Under the pieces are notes generated by a model that worked only from the letters and a program-made list of their open reading frames with translations, was not told the DNA's origin and ran no database searches. The position numbers and the translations under genes are program-made. A DNA stretch of 64,000 nt from Polyangiaceae bacterium (GTDB taxonomy: Bacteria; Myxococcota_A; Polyangia; Polyangiales; Polyangiaceae). The first letter of the stretch is position 1. Every line of letters starts with the position of its first letter. The stretch is from NCBI GenBank assembly GCA_020633205.1, contig JACKEB010000011.1:1-64000 (forward strand), given 5' to 3'. Shown here piece by piece: positions 33,807 through 44,112 of the stretch.

Positions 33807-35481
33807 GCGGCCGCGCTTGCGAGAAATGCTGCGCTTGCGAGAAATGCTGCGGACCCGAGAGGGCAAGCTCGGCGCCGTGGCGCTGCTCGGGGCGAGCGCG
33901 CTCTGCGTGTACGTGCTGGTGTATCCGTTCTGGCTGGTGCGCTATCCACCAATCACCGACTTACCTTTCCACGCAGCAAATACGTCGATCCTGAGGCACT
34001 ACTCGGACCCTGAATATCACTTTCGCGACCAGTTCTACGTCGACCCGCTGAGCGCGCCATATATGTTGCAGTATCTGGTTGGTGCGGGGCTGAGCCTCCT
34101 CATGCCGATTCACGTCGCTGTGAAGGTGACGTGCGTGCTGCTGCTGGGGTGCCTACCCCTGGGGCTCTCGCTGCTCTTTCGGGGCCTTGGCAAGCCGCGC
34201 TTCATGGGTTTGATCGCGCTCGGCCTGGTTTACTCCACGCTGACTCACTGGGGATTCATCAGCCACATCGCCGCCTTGGGGTTCTTTGCTGGGAGCGTCG
34301 GCGCCGCACTGATGCTATTCGAGGGTGGATCCCTGCGGCAATGCAAGCTGCGGACGTGGCTCCTCGGCAGCATGCTGCTCCTGACCCTTTTCAGTCACGT
34401 CTACCGCTATGCATTCGCGCTTGTGGGGGTGCTGCTCGTGGCGGCCGTCGCCAAGCGAAGTGGGCGAGCGTTGCGCGAGTTCAAGTTCTTCGGCCTCGCC
34501 CTACTGCCGTCGCTCGTCTTGTTCCTGGTGTTCTGGTTCCGCCGTGATCACGTAACGGGCGCTCAGCTGCTGCTCACCTGGGCACCGACCCGCGTCAGCG
34601 AGCTCCCGACACACGTGTTCGGAGGCTTCGTCGCGAGTGTCGGCGAACGCGAGCGGCTGGACGGCTGGCTATGGCTGTTCGCGTGCCTGGTGCTTGGGGT
34701 TGGCAACCTGGTGTGGAGGCGACGTCAGTCCGCACCAGAACACGCGGACACCAAAGCTCTTGAGCCAACCCCTGAAGATGCACCGACGCCGTTGGCACCT
34801 CTGAGCGCTGCGGCCCTACGCCGTTTCCGCCGAGATTCACACATCCTGGTCGCGCTGATCTGTGTGGGCTTGTTCGGGCTCTACCTGAGCCTGCCGCTCT
34901 CCTGGGGCAGCTGGTTCTTCGTGTACCCACGGGAGGCGCTGAGCGTGCTTTTCTTGCTGCTTGCGCTGCTCCCTGCAATGCCCAAGGGAGCACTCCCCCG
35001 CGTAGCTCTGGTGGGAGTACTCGCGCTGACCGCGGGGCGCCAGGCGCTGCTGGTCGCCGGCCAGTGGCTCGGCTTCGAGCGGCTGAACCAGGACTTCTAC
35101 GCGATTCAGGCGAAGGTTCCCCCTCATCCAAGGCTCCTCTACCTGGTCTTCGATCACGCAGGTACGTATCGCTCCACGACCCCCTTCATTCACCTACCAG
35201 CGTGGATCCAAGCGGAAACAGGTGGCTCACTGTACTTCCATTTCGTGCGCTGGGGCTTGTATCCGATCCACTATCGACCTCGCGGTGAGGACACGCCGCC
35301 GAGCTTGCCGTACATGCTCGAGTGGCATCCTGAGTCGTTCCGTACCATCGAACACGGCGCTTGGTTCGACACCTTCCTGGTTCGCCACCGGGTGGATCCC
35401 GCCATCGTGTTCCAGGCCGACCCGAGCATCCAGCTGGTCGCTCACGAAGGTGAGTGGTGGCTTTATCGCAGACTTGACTAG
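33796..35481 (+). CDS. Polytopic membrane protein, GT-C-like
   Basis: 561 residues from GTG 33796; ATG 33826 or 33844, inside an 18-bp duplication encoding LREMLRLREML, are possible later starts. About 11 membrane segments to residue 430, then a soluble tail. The first loop has ITDLPFHAANTSIL, with an Asp where GT-C enzymes carry the catalytic acidic residue. Together with the upstream gene and the divergent GT21/GtrA pair it forms a group of probable envelope glycosylation genes. No specific substrate can be named. Confidence 0.75.
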   Translation: MGTERPRLREMLRLREMLRTREGKLGAVALLGASALCVYVLVYPFWLVRYPPITDLPFHAANTSILRHYSDPEYHFRDQFYVDPLSAPYMLQYLVGAGLSLLMPIHVAVKVTCVLLLGCLPLGLSLLFRGLGKPRFMGLIALGLVYSTLTHWGFISHIAALGFFAGSVGAALMLFEGGSLRQCKLRTWLLGSMLLLTLFSHVYRYAFALVGVLLVAAVAKRSGRALREFKFFGLALLPSLVLFLVFWFRRDHVTGAQLLLTWAPTRVSELPTHVFGGFVASVGERERLDGWLWLFACLVLGVGNLVWRRRQSAPEHADTKALEPTPEDAPTPLAPLSAAALRRFRRDSHILVALICVGLFGLYLSLPLSWGSWFFVYPREALSVLFLLLALLPAMPKGALPRVALVGVLALTAGRQALLVAGQWLGFERLNQDFYAIQAKVPPHPRLLYLVFDHAGTYRSTTPFIHLPAWIQAETGGSLYFHFVRWGLYPIHYRPRGEDTPPSLPYMLEWHPESFRTIEHGAWFDTFLVRHRVDPAIVFQADPSIQLVAHEGEWWLYRRLD

Positions 35482-35537
35482 TGCGCGTATCCGCGGCCGC
35501 GTGGCGCAGCTGGGACCGAGCAGGCACCACCCGCCCA

Positions 35538-35573
35538 AGGGACTAGCACGCGCCGAGGGACTAGCACGCGCCG
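35538..35573. repeat. 18-bp direct repeat
   Basis: Two adjacent copies of GGGACTAGCACGCGCCGM in the leader before the SBBP lipoprotein. Same unit length as the other short duplications in this window. Confidence 0.85.
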
Positions 35574-35669
35574 CGACCGCACGGTTTGCCTACGCGAGTT
35601 GCCGAACGCCGCAATCCAAACTAGCTTCTTCGGCTTCGTCCGCGCGCCGCCGCGACCTTGGAGCCAGCC

Positions 35670-37421
35670 ATGCATGCAAGAAGCCGATATCTGACTGTTT
35701 GTTTCGCAGCGTTAGCCATGGCCTGCGGTAGTGACGGCGGGGGTAGCTCAGGGACGGGCGGCAGTGCCGGCTCTGGGAACGGCGGAGTAGCCGGCGCGGG
35801 TGGCGCGGGGTTGGCAGGCGCTGGGGGCGACGGCGTTGGCGGGACCGCAGCGACTGGAGGCGCAGCTGGGACGGCGGGCGCTGGCGGCCTTGCGGGAACA
35901 GGCGGCACGGCGGGCGCTGGCGGCGTTCCAGCGACAGGCGGCGCGGCAGGCGCGGCTGGAACCAGCGGCGCAGCCGGAACTGCTGGAACCGGCGGCGCAG
36001 CGGGCGCAGCCGGAACTGCAGGCGCGGCCGGAACTGGCGGCGCAGCCGGAACTGGCGGCGCAGCCGGAACTGGCGGCGTAGCGGGCGCGGCTGGAACTGC
36101 AGGCGCGGCTGGAACTGGCGGCGCAGCTGGAACTGGCGGCGCAGCCGGAACTGGCGGCGCAGCTGGAACTGGCGGCGCAGCCGGAACTGGCGGCGCAGCT
36201 GGAACTGGCGGCGCGGCGGGCATGGCTGGAACCGGCGGCGCTGCCCCAGAGTGGATCGTTCAATACGGTACCGCAGCAACCGAACTAAGCGTGGGCGCTC
36301 GACTGGATCCCAACGGAGACATCTACGCCTTCGGAACTACTTCCGGGTCGCTGGGGCCTTCCCCCGTGGGCCGCCAAGACGCTTTCGTGCGGAAATACGA
36401 TAAGCTCGGCAAGGAGCTCTGGACTGCGCAATACGGTGGCACTAGCGATGACGAACTCAGAGCTGGGACCGTGGACAGCTCGGGCAACCCGCTGATCGCT
36501 GGCTACATCCAGGCCAGGCTACCCGGCGAAAGCTGGAGCAACAACGACGCGTTCCTGCGCAAGTACGACCCTCAAGGACAGCTGCTTTGGGGCACACAAT
36601 TCGGAACGAGCGTCGATGACGTCGTCAACGCAATCGCGACCTCGGGCAGCGACGCGATCTACCTTGCGGGGACCACCTTGGGCTCGCTCGACGCCACGAA
36701 CCTTGGCAGCTTTGACGTCATTCTGCGTCGATATGACGGCTCCGGCGGTCTCGTTTGGAGCAAGCAGTACGGAACAGCCTACGATGAGCAAGGCGTGTTG
36801 CTCACCATAGATCCGGACGGCAACGTGATTCTGGTGGAGAGCTTCGCCGGTATCAACGGCGCGGGTACGATTGGACAACGCGAAATCAGGGTTCGCAAGC
36901 TGCTTCCCGACGGCAGCGAAGTCTGGCATCACGACATGGGGTGGTACACCGCGGATACGGCGTGCTCGGTGACGGCAGACGCCACGGGCGCCATCTACGT
37001 CGGCGGTTGGACTGACGGCAGCTTCCTCGGTCCCCTCCAAGGCGGCAGCGACGGGTTCGTTCAGAAGCTGGATCGAGACGGGAATGCGCTATGGGGCAAA
37101 CAAATCGGGAGCGGCGGCTACGACAACGTCTACGGCGTCTTTGCGGATCCTTCCGGCACGCTGTGGGTCACGGGCTACACCCAAAAGGGGCTTGAAAGCA
37201 CCACAACGACTGGCCCTGACATCTTCATTCAGAAGTACACCAGTGACGGCGCCCTGATCGGCTATCGACAAATCCAGAGCCCGGGTGTGGATTATCCCTG
37301 GTCGATCGAGCTGACACCGAGCAATCAACTCCTGATCGGCGGCTGGACGCAGGGAGCGCTGCCCAATAACTCCAACTACGGCGGCAAAGACGCCTTCGTC
37401 GGACTGCTCGACCCGCTCTGA
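35670..37421 (+). CDS. SBBP beta-propeller lipoprotein with Gly/Ala stalk
   Basis: 583 residues from ATG 35670, preceded by GGAG at 35660. Signal with lipobox AMAC. Residues of about 20-190 are a stalk dominated by GTGGAA repeats (15-bp DNA units between about 35990 and 36235). The remaining 390 residues are SBBP-type blades of about 50 residues: VQYGTAATELSVGARLDPNGDIYAFGTT, DAFVRKYDKLGKELWTAQYGG and VQKLDRDGNALWGKQIGS. The propeller is probably displayed at the surface for binding. No enzyme motif. Confidence 0.9.
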   Translation: MHARSRYLTVCFAALAMACGSDGGGSSGTGGSAGSGNGGVAGAGGAGLAGAGGDGVGGTAATGGAAGTAGAGGLAGTGGTAGAGGVPATGGAAGAAGTSGAAGTAGTGGAAGAAGTAGAAGTGGAAGTGGAAGTGGVAGAAGTAGAAGTGGAAGTGGAAGTGGAAGTGGAAGTGGAAGTGGAAGMAGTGGAAPEWIVQYGTAATELSVGARLDPNGDIYAFGTTSGSLGPSPVGRQDAFVRKYDKLGKELWTAQYGGTSDDELRAGTVDSSGNPLIAGYIQARLPGESWSNNDAFLRKYDPQGQLLWGTQFGTSVDDVVNAIATSGSDAIYLAGTTLGSLDATNLGSFDVILRRYDGSGGLVWSKQYGTAYDEQGVLLTIDPDGNVILVESFAGINGAGTIGQREIRVRKLLPDGSEVWHHDMGWYTADTACSVTADATGAIYVGGWTDGSFLGPLQGGSDGFVQKLDRDGNALWGKQIGSGGYDNVYGVFADPSGTLWVTGYTQKGLESTTTTGPDIFIQKYTSDGALIGYRQIQSPGVDYPWSIELTPSNQLLIGGWTQGALPNNSNYGGKDAFVGLLDPL

Positions 37422-37950
37422 GTATCGGACCGAGGCGCGGGACCGGCGACGGAGCGTATCCTCCCGGTAACGCCGCTGCGCCGACAGCTGACGGACGGAG
37501 CTCCTCCCCCCCAAACAATCAATTGCCGCGAGGCAATCGAAGGCCTCGAGTATTCCATCTAGAACGGAATCCGAGGGGCTCCCTCGGGGCAGCGCGTGAC
37601 CAGGGGTTCAGTGTTTGGAACGCACTTTCGACTCACCTCCCAACCGATGATCTGGCGCTTAAAGTGGCCAAACCCGTGGCCGGTGAGCAATTCGCGCCCG
37701 GGAGGCGCGAACAAGTAACAATTCGACAGGCTGGCCCTGAGTTTGCACCCCGTTGGCTTTGCATCGCGAGGGGTTTGGTCTATAGCGGGCGCGCTCGTTG
37801 GACCCACAGGTGTCGAGTGGCCCCTTACCTCACTGCCTACCGCTCACGCGGTAGCTCCTGACCAACCACTGGTCGGGACGAGAACTCGCCCGAGGGCGTG
37901 ATCCCCAAAGCCAACTCGGCAACCTGGGCTCCTGGAAGGAAGACTCCCAG
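37422..37950. other. Intergenic region before the pyrophosphatase gene
   Basis: About 530 bp. It contains a C-tract (37503-37512), one copy of the iterated palindrome (37523-37536), a hairpin CCGAGGG-GCT-CCCTCGG (37571-37587), a candidate sigma-70 promoter (37758-37786) and a second small hairpin GACCA...TGGTC near 37859. No gene-like ORF is seen. The long 5' leader (about 160 nt from the candidate -10) may be regulatory. Confidence 0.6.
37758..37786 (+). promoter_or_regulatory. Candidate sigma-70 promoter of the pyrophosphatase gene
   Basis: TTTGCA (37758-37763) and TATAGC (37781-37786) with a 17-bp spacer; each hexamer matches four of six consensus bases. Positioned upstream of the gene starting at 37951. 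In a GC-rich genome such a pair is unusual, but this is prediction only. Confidence 0.4.
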
Positions 37951-40050
<2,100 letters not shown>

Positions 40051-40083
40051 TCAGTCAATAGGCTGCCTTCTTGGGCAGCAGAG

Positions 40084-40127
40084 AACGGCGCTGGTTCGAA
40101 CGAACTGGCGCCGTTTTCGTTTGTTTT
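40084..40127 (+). terminator. Rho-independent terminator after hppA
   Basis: Stem AACGGCGC (40084-40091) with GCGCCGTT (40108-40115), an inner GTTCG/CGAAC helix, then the T-rich tail TTCGTTTGTTTT. A smaller hairpin GCTGCC-TTCTTG-GGCAGC (40062-40079) lies just before it. Confidence 0.85.
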
Positions 40128-40159
40128 GGGGGGGAGGTGCGACGCATGCTTCCCGCCCC

Positions 40160-40450
40160 ATGGCGAAGAAGGCGAAGCAGCTCACGAAGAAGGAACGCAA
40201 AGCCCAGCAGCAAGCTGCGGGGCAAGAGCACCACCATCACCACCACCAACAGCACATCCACTGCATTGCGTGTGGTCGCCACATGGAGCCGACGGAGTTC
40301 AACGGTGCCCTCGCGGGTGGTCGAGTCATCGTGTGTGACCATGGTTCGCAGTTCCCGGCGTGCGCTGGTTGCGTGACCCGCGCCAAGGCGTTGGTTGCTG
40401 AGCATGATCGCACCGGGAAGCCGGTGGCGGCTGCTCAAGCATGGCACTGA
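40160..40450 (+). CDS. Small His-rich, zinc-ribbon-like protein
   Basis: 96 residues from ATG 40160. A Lys/Gln-rich N-terminal helix (AKKAKQLTKKERKAQQQ) leads to a natural HHHHHHQQHIH run, then CIACGRHMEP (CxxC) and later CDHGSQFPACAGCVTRA with another CxxC, so four Cys could bind one Zn2+, with the His tract as an extra metal site. Not recognised as a named family. It begins just after the hppA terminator and so should have its own promoter, which I cannot place. Codon pattern and the conserved-looking metal motifs argue that it is real. Confidence 0.75.
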   Translation: MAKKAKQLTKKERKAQQQAAGQEHHHHHHQQHIHCIACGRHMEPTEFNGALAGGRVIVCDHGSQFPACAGCVTRAKALVAEHDRTGKPVAAAQAWH

Positions 40451-40530
40451 CTCAGTCGTAGAGAACGGCGGCTCCCACGGCCCGCGAAGATTGCTCAGTC
40501 GTAGAGAGCGGCGGCTCCCACGACCCGCGA
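40451..40530. repeat. 37-bp direct repeat
   Basis: Two copies (40451-40487 and 40494-40530) separated by six bases. They start CTCAGTCGTAGAGARCGGC, end in CCCGCGA and differ at two positions. The first copy begins immediately after the stop codon of the small His-rich gene. Confidence 0.9.
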
Positions 40531-40788
40531 TGGGCGGGCTTGAATGGGGGTCGCTAGGTAGGTTACCGCGCGGTAACTGGCTAGTCTCGGCCTGCGCTTC
40601 GAACGTTGGATACGGAACGGCCTGCGCCTTCTAAAGAAGAGCTTCGTGAGGGCCCGCTGCGTGATCGGCCTCACAGCGGCTACGCTCACCCGCCTCTGCG
40701 CCCGCCCCCTGCGGGCCGTTACGCCGCCTCCACAACTCCCTCGCTTGGCCTGGGGCAAAGGCTCTTACAGACACTCAAAGACTGAGAC

Positions 40789-40883
40789 GTCCGGTGACTC
40801 GTGCGCTTTTCGGCTCGCTCCGGCTTCGCCGATTGCTCGGGGAGACTGAGCGCCGTCCGGTGACTCGTGCGCTTTTCGGCTCG
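40789..40883. repeat. 29-bp perfect direct repeat
   Basis: Identical copies at 40789-40817 and 40855-40883, beginning GTCCGGTGACTCGTGCGC and ending TTTTCGGCTCG. The core GTGACTCG recalls the 16-bp repeat at 22831 (GTGACTCGAAGCGCT). Confidence 0.9.
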
Positions 40884-41065
40884 GCTCGGGCTGCGCCCAT
40901 TGCCTAGGAAGGGACTCATGGCGCTTTGAGGCTGGCGGGCTGCGAGGGGGGTGCCGGTTCGCACACGAGTCTCTTCGGCTCGGGGCTGCGCCCCATTGCC
41001 TTAGACTCAAGCGACACGGCTCGGGGCTCCGCCCCATTGCCTTGGGGTTCGTCACCATTGCCTTA
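40812..41065. repeat. REP-like palindromic units
   Basis: Units of GGCTCGGGGC + spacer + GCCCCATTGCCT at 40883-40905, 40977-41002 and 41018-41043, a divergent unit at about 40812-40840 and a truncated one (CCATTGCCTTAGG) at 41053-41065. Each has a short GC-rich hairpin (GGGGC...GCCCC) followed by the constant word ATTGCCT. Confidence 0.8.
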
Positions 41066-41093
41066 GGCTTTGGAGCGACTAGCCTCGCTTTGG

Positions 41094-41687
41094 GTGAAGC
41101 AGCGCGATGGCAGGAGCAAGAGTCGGCCGGGGGTCGATGAGCAGCGGAGACTGATTCTCGAAGGGGCGGCTGAGTTGTTTGCGGTGAGCGGCTCGCGCGG
41201 GGTGAGCATCGCGCAGATCTGTGAACACGTTGAGGTGTCGCGGCCGACCTTCTACCGGTGTTTTGCCGATAAGGAGGCACTAGTAGAGCAGCTCTACCAG
41301 CAGGCTGTGCGTGGGCCGGTGGAGCTCAATATGCTGTCGTTGCTGCGCCGGGGTCAGATGGGTGGCACTCGCGAGGGGCTTGAGAAGCTCGCGGACGAAA
41401 TTTTTGCGAATGCGAAGCTCGCGCAGTTGGTGTTCGTGGAGTCGGCGGATCCCAGTTCGCCCGCCTACGCCATCGTTCAGCGTTCGTTCGATGACGCGGC
41501 GAAAGAGGTGGAAGCCTGGTATTGCGAGCGCGGGCTTACGGCGCCTTCTCGGACTCTGCTCAAGGCAACCATGGTGGCGGCGCAGTGGATTGTGCACGAC
41601 GCGATCACGCGTGGCCTCTCCCCCAAAAATAAGCGGGATGCCAAGGCCGCGCTGTGGGAGCTCACTTCACGCGTCTTTCGCGACTAG
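41094..41687 (+). CDS. TetR-family transcriptional regulator
   Basis: 197 residues from GTG 41094; TTG 41070 would add eight residues. The N-terminal DNA-binding domain is typical: RRLILEGAAELFAVSGSRGVSIAQICEHVEVSRPTFYRCFADKEAL, with the helix-turn-helix IAQICEHVEVSRPTFYRCF. The C-terminal ligand domain is helical. Convergent with the EBP-like gene, overlapping its 3' end by 21 bp. A TTACA-N4-TGTAA site lies in front of that gene (42502-42515), the shape of many TetR operators, so this protein is the natural candidate regulator (inference). Confidence 0.92.
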   Translation: MKQRDGRSKSRPGVDEQRRLILEGAAELFAVSGSRGVSIAQICEHVEVSRPTFYRCFADKEALVEQLYQQAVRGPVELNMLSLLRRGQMGGTREGLEKLADEIFANAKLAQLVFVESADPSSPAYAIVQRSFDDAAKEVEAWYCERGLTAPSRTLLKATMVAAQWIVHDAITRGLSPKNKRDAKAALWELTSRVFRD

Positions 41688-42458
41688 CTTTGCCTCGCGG
41701 ATACGGTTTGCGATCGCTAGCTCGGTGCCTACGTACATCGCGCAGAAGGCGGCGAAGCCTCCGTAGAATACGTATGGGGTCTGGGTGAGCAGGAACTTCA
41801 CCCAGAAGTCATAGGGACGAGGGCTGATGTGAGGCCAGCCGAGGTGCCAGTCGGAGATAACGTAAACGATGGTGACGTAGCAGACGCCGGCCATGCCGAA
41901 GGCGCCGAGCCAGTAGGCCCAGACTTTGTTCTTCTGCATGGCGAAGTAGGTGGGGATGAGCAGCAGCCCGGTGTGGATTGAACAGAACTCGATGGAGAGC
42001 ACCGTTTCGTTTCCGTTTAGGAAACGATTGTCGGCGATGCCGTAGCCCCAGAAGATCCAGAGGTACTCGAGTCCCTCGTGAAACTGATCCATCGCGATGC
42101 CACGGCGGAGGATGTCGTCTTCGAGGTAGTACCAGGGCAGCTCCCAGAAGAGCACCGCGGTGATCGCGGTCAGTAGCCACCAGTTGATGAAGGTGCGGCA
42201 CTTCTCGACCTTGCTGCGGCGTTCTCCGGACGCGTCCCAGAAAGCGAAGAAGGGGCCGTGATAGGCCAGAGCGACGCACAGGAAGGCGATGTCGTCCGTG
42301 GGTTGCTGAGGGAGCCAGTGGAGCAGCACGCCCACGTAGCCGACCAGGCCTTGGAAGACGAACAGCACGTTCGCCAGGGCGAAGCCGACGTGGCGCGGCT
42401 TGAGGCGTCGCTGGGCCGCTTGGACTGGCTGGGTGAGTGGCTCTGCAGTCGAGATCAT
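41667..42458 (-). CDS. EXPERA/EBP-like polytopic membrane protein
   Basis: 263 residues with six or seven membrane helices, starting at ATG 42458 after AGGAG. Residues 90-232 resemble emopamil-binding protein (sterol delta8-delta7 isomerase) and the EXPERA domain: LFWELPWYYLEDD (E106 at the place of EBP E80), GYGIADNRFLNGNETVLSIEF (D143-N-R, E157 at the place of E122) and YDFWVKFLL. EBP's H76 is replaced by V102 and the N193/W196 pair is not conserved, so isomerase activity is doubtful. This alignment is by eye. It could bind or modify a sterol, hopanoid or other lipid. TetR-type operator candidate upstream. Confidence 0.65.
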   Translation of the reverse strand: MISTAEPLTQPVQAAQRRLKPRHVGFALANVLFVFQGLVGYVGVLLHWLPQQPTDDIAFLCVALAYHGPFFAFWDASGERRSKVEKCRTFINWWLLTAITAVLFWELPWYYLEDDILRRGIAMDQFHEGLEYLWIFWGYGIADNRFLNGNETVLSIEFCSIHTGLLLIPTYFAMQKNKVWAYWLGAFGMAGVCYVTIVYVISDWHLGWPHISPRPYDFWVKFLLTQTPYVFYGGFAAFCAMYVGTELAIANRIREAKLVAKDA

Positions 42459-42501
42459 GAGGCGCTCCTGGCCGCGCCAGCTTTGGCGCCGCGCCTCAAT
42501 C

Positions 42502-42515
42502 TTACAGGTGTGTAA
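42502..42515. promoter_or_regulatory. TetR-type operator candidate
   Basis: TTACA-GGTG-TGTAA, a perfect 5-bp inverted repeat around four bases, 44 bp upstream of the EBP-like start. On the minus strand TTGTTT and TAAGAT (16-bp spacer) could form the promoter, the operator overlapping the -10. Confidence 0.5.
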
Positions 42516-42542
42516 TATTAAAACAACCGCTGGGAGGTGGTC

Positions 42543-42977
42543 TCAGTCACACATGAAGCAGCCAGAAAGCCACTTGCCTCGGTCACACGTCTGCTGACCG
42601 AAGGTGCCGTCACCGCACGGACAGGCGCGGGTCTGACCGTCGCGACAAGCGGCTGCCGCGACCTTTTTCGGTGCAGGCTTCGCGGGTTTTGCTGGGGTGC
42701 AGTCACAGGCACCCCAGTTGCCGTTGTCGTCACAGGCGTGGATCCCCTCGCTGCCGTCGGGGCAGTCGCAAGGAGAGAACATCCCAGCGCTGCACTTCCA
42801 ACCTTCGGAGTCATCGGTTGCGGCAGCCTGAGGCGCCTGCGCGGCGCCTTGGGGCTGCTCCGCCGCCGCCGTAGAGCCGTTCTGGCTGTCGCTTTGCTTA
42901 CAGGCGAGCAGCGCGACTCCCAGCAGGGCGATGAGAGGGGCGATCCGTGACCAACGAATTCTGGGGGAGCTGAGCAT
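42543..42977 (-). CDS. Cys-rich lipoprotein
   Basis: 144 residues; signal RIAPLIALLGVALLAC (lipobox LLAC). An Ala/Gln/Ser linker to about residue 58 is followed by two small disulfide-type modules: WKCSAGMFSPCDCPDGSEGIHACDDNGNWGACDC and CRDGQTRACPCGDGTFGQQTCDRGKW, which look like an internal duplication (CxCPDG.. / CPCGDG..) of a pattern common in myxobacterial surface proteins. An Ala/Lys/Pro hinge separates them. Function unknown. Confidence 0.82.
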   Translation of the reverse strand: MLSSPRIRWSRIAPLIALLGVALLACKQSDSQNGSTAAAEQPQGAAQAPQAAATDDSEGWKCSAGMFSPCDCPDGSEGIHACDDNGNWGACDCTPAKPAKPAPKKVAAAACRDGQTRACPCGDGTFGQQTCDRGKWLSGCFMCD

Positions 42978-43115
42978 CCCCTGAGTCTACGGCCGCTTCT
43001 GGCAGAACCTGATATCAGAGGGTGAAAGCGCCAGCTGATTGAAGCTCTGATGGGTCAGACGACGGAGGCTCAGCCTCCCAAGTTGACCCTCCCGGGTTTG
43101 CACACGGGTCGAGCG

Positions 43116-43496
43116 TCATACCTTCGCGAAGGCGGTCAACGATAGCGTATTTCCGTCGGGATCTTCGAACCAGGCGATCTCGCTGCCGTCGGGTGTCGTC
43201 CATACATCGAACGCGTCCTGCTCGAAGAAGTCGTAGCGCTTGAACTTCACGCCCTTGGCGCGCAGCTGGTCGATTACCGGGCGGATTTCATCCACCCTCC
43301 AACCCAGCGCGGTGAACGGCTGAGGCTTGAAGTCTTGCGCCTTCTGGATCCGCAACATGGTGTCGCCCGCCTGGAACACCACCGCGAACGCTTCGTCGGC
43401 GATTAACTCGAGCCCCAGGACGTCGCGATAGAACGCCTTGCTGCGCTCAGGGTCCGTGGTGGCAACGAACGCGATGAGCTGGGTACTTTTGAGCAT
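43116..43496 (-). CDS. VOC/glyoxalase-fold protein
   Basis: 126 residues, the usual length for a single-domain vicinal-oxygen-chelate protein. Pattern: QLIAFVATTDPERSKAFYRDVLGLEL, then VFQAGDTMLRIQ, TALGWRVDEIRPVIDQLRAKGV and TTPDGSEIAWFEDPDGNTLSL, the standard C-terminal Glu/Asp motif. Superfamily members bind metal and act as lyases, dioxygenases or drug-binding proteins; the first-half metal His is not evident, so the function cannot be narrowed. Stand-alone gene. Confidence 0.92.
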   Translation of the reverse strand: MLKSTQLIAFVATTDPERSKAFYRDVLGLELIADEAFAVVFQAGDTMLRIQKAQDFKPQPFTALGWRVDEIRPVIDQLRAKGVKFKRYDFFEQDAFDVWTTPDGSEIAWFEDPDGNTLSLTAFAKV

Positions 43497-43576
43497 GCGG
43501 TCTCAGTAGCCTGGGCGAAGCAACGCGTAAACCGCCGGTGAGAATGGGCGGTGCCCCCGTGCCTCCTGGCTGGGAC

Positions 43577-44053
43577 TCACCGACGGCGTTTGCGGCTCGC
43601 CGGCTTCCACGCGCGAGCCGGACGAGGCTGTTCGAGCGTGGCGCGCATCAGCGCCAACCGCTCATCTTGGGCGAGCACCGCGTCCACCACGTCGAAGGCC
43701 TCCTGCGCAAGTGGTGTGCCGAGCACCTCCTCACGCTTGAGCGGCGTACCCAGACCCGGTGCGCTTCCCCACGGTGTTGTCGCTGCGTCGACCAGCATGA
43801 AGGCGATGTTGCCATCCGGTGCCCGACAGTCCAGACCGACGCACTCTCGATGACCGTGCTCCGCGTCCACCCAGTCACCGATGCTAAGCATCCAGATCGC
43901 ACCATGCTTCGACTGGTTGAGCGTCCAACGCACGTAGTAGACGGCGCGCGGCTCGTCGTCGCGAAAGACGTGCCCCCATACGGAGCGCGTGAGATCGCCG
44001 CAACACGGACAGGGACCCGAATCTTTGTGATTCGTCGTTTCGACTCGCAACAT
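43577..44053 (-). CDS. Conserved-looking hypothetical protein with CPCC motif
   Basis: 158 residues from ATG 44053. The N-terminus has GPCPCCGDLTRSVWGHVF, a likely zinc knuckle, followed by a compact segment (AVYYVRWTLNQSKHGAIWMLSIGDWVDAEHGHRECVGLDCR) and an amphipathic helix region. The last 25 residues are basic (RPARAWKPASRKRRR). I do not recognise the family. The minus frame is preferred over the overlapping plus frame because of this ordered metal motif and aromatic content. Confidence 0.7.
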   Translation of the reverse strand: MLRVETTNHKDSGPCPCCGDLTRSVWGHVFRDDEPRAVYYVRWTLNQSKHGAIWMLSIGDWVDAEHGHRECVGLDCRAPDGNIAFMLVDAATTPWGSAPGLGTPLKREEVLGTPLAQEAFDVVDAVLAQDERLALMRATLEQPRPARAWKPASRKRRR

Positions 44054-44112
44054 CGCTTCGCGGGAGCTTACCTCTCGGAGGCTAGGAGTCGAAGCCCGCG
44101 TTGGCCCGGGCT

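Larger units (their letters stand above)
40531..41093. other. Intergenic region dense in short repeats
   Basis: About 560 bp before the TetR gene. Apart from one iterated palindrome (40563-40576), a 29-bp duplicate and several REP-like units, I see no gene-like ORF. Confidence 0.65.
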
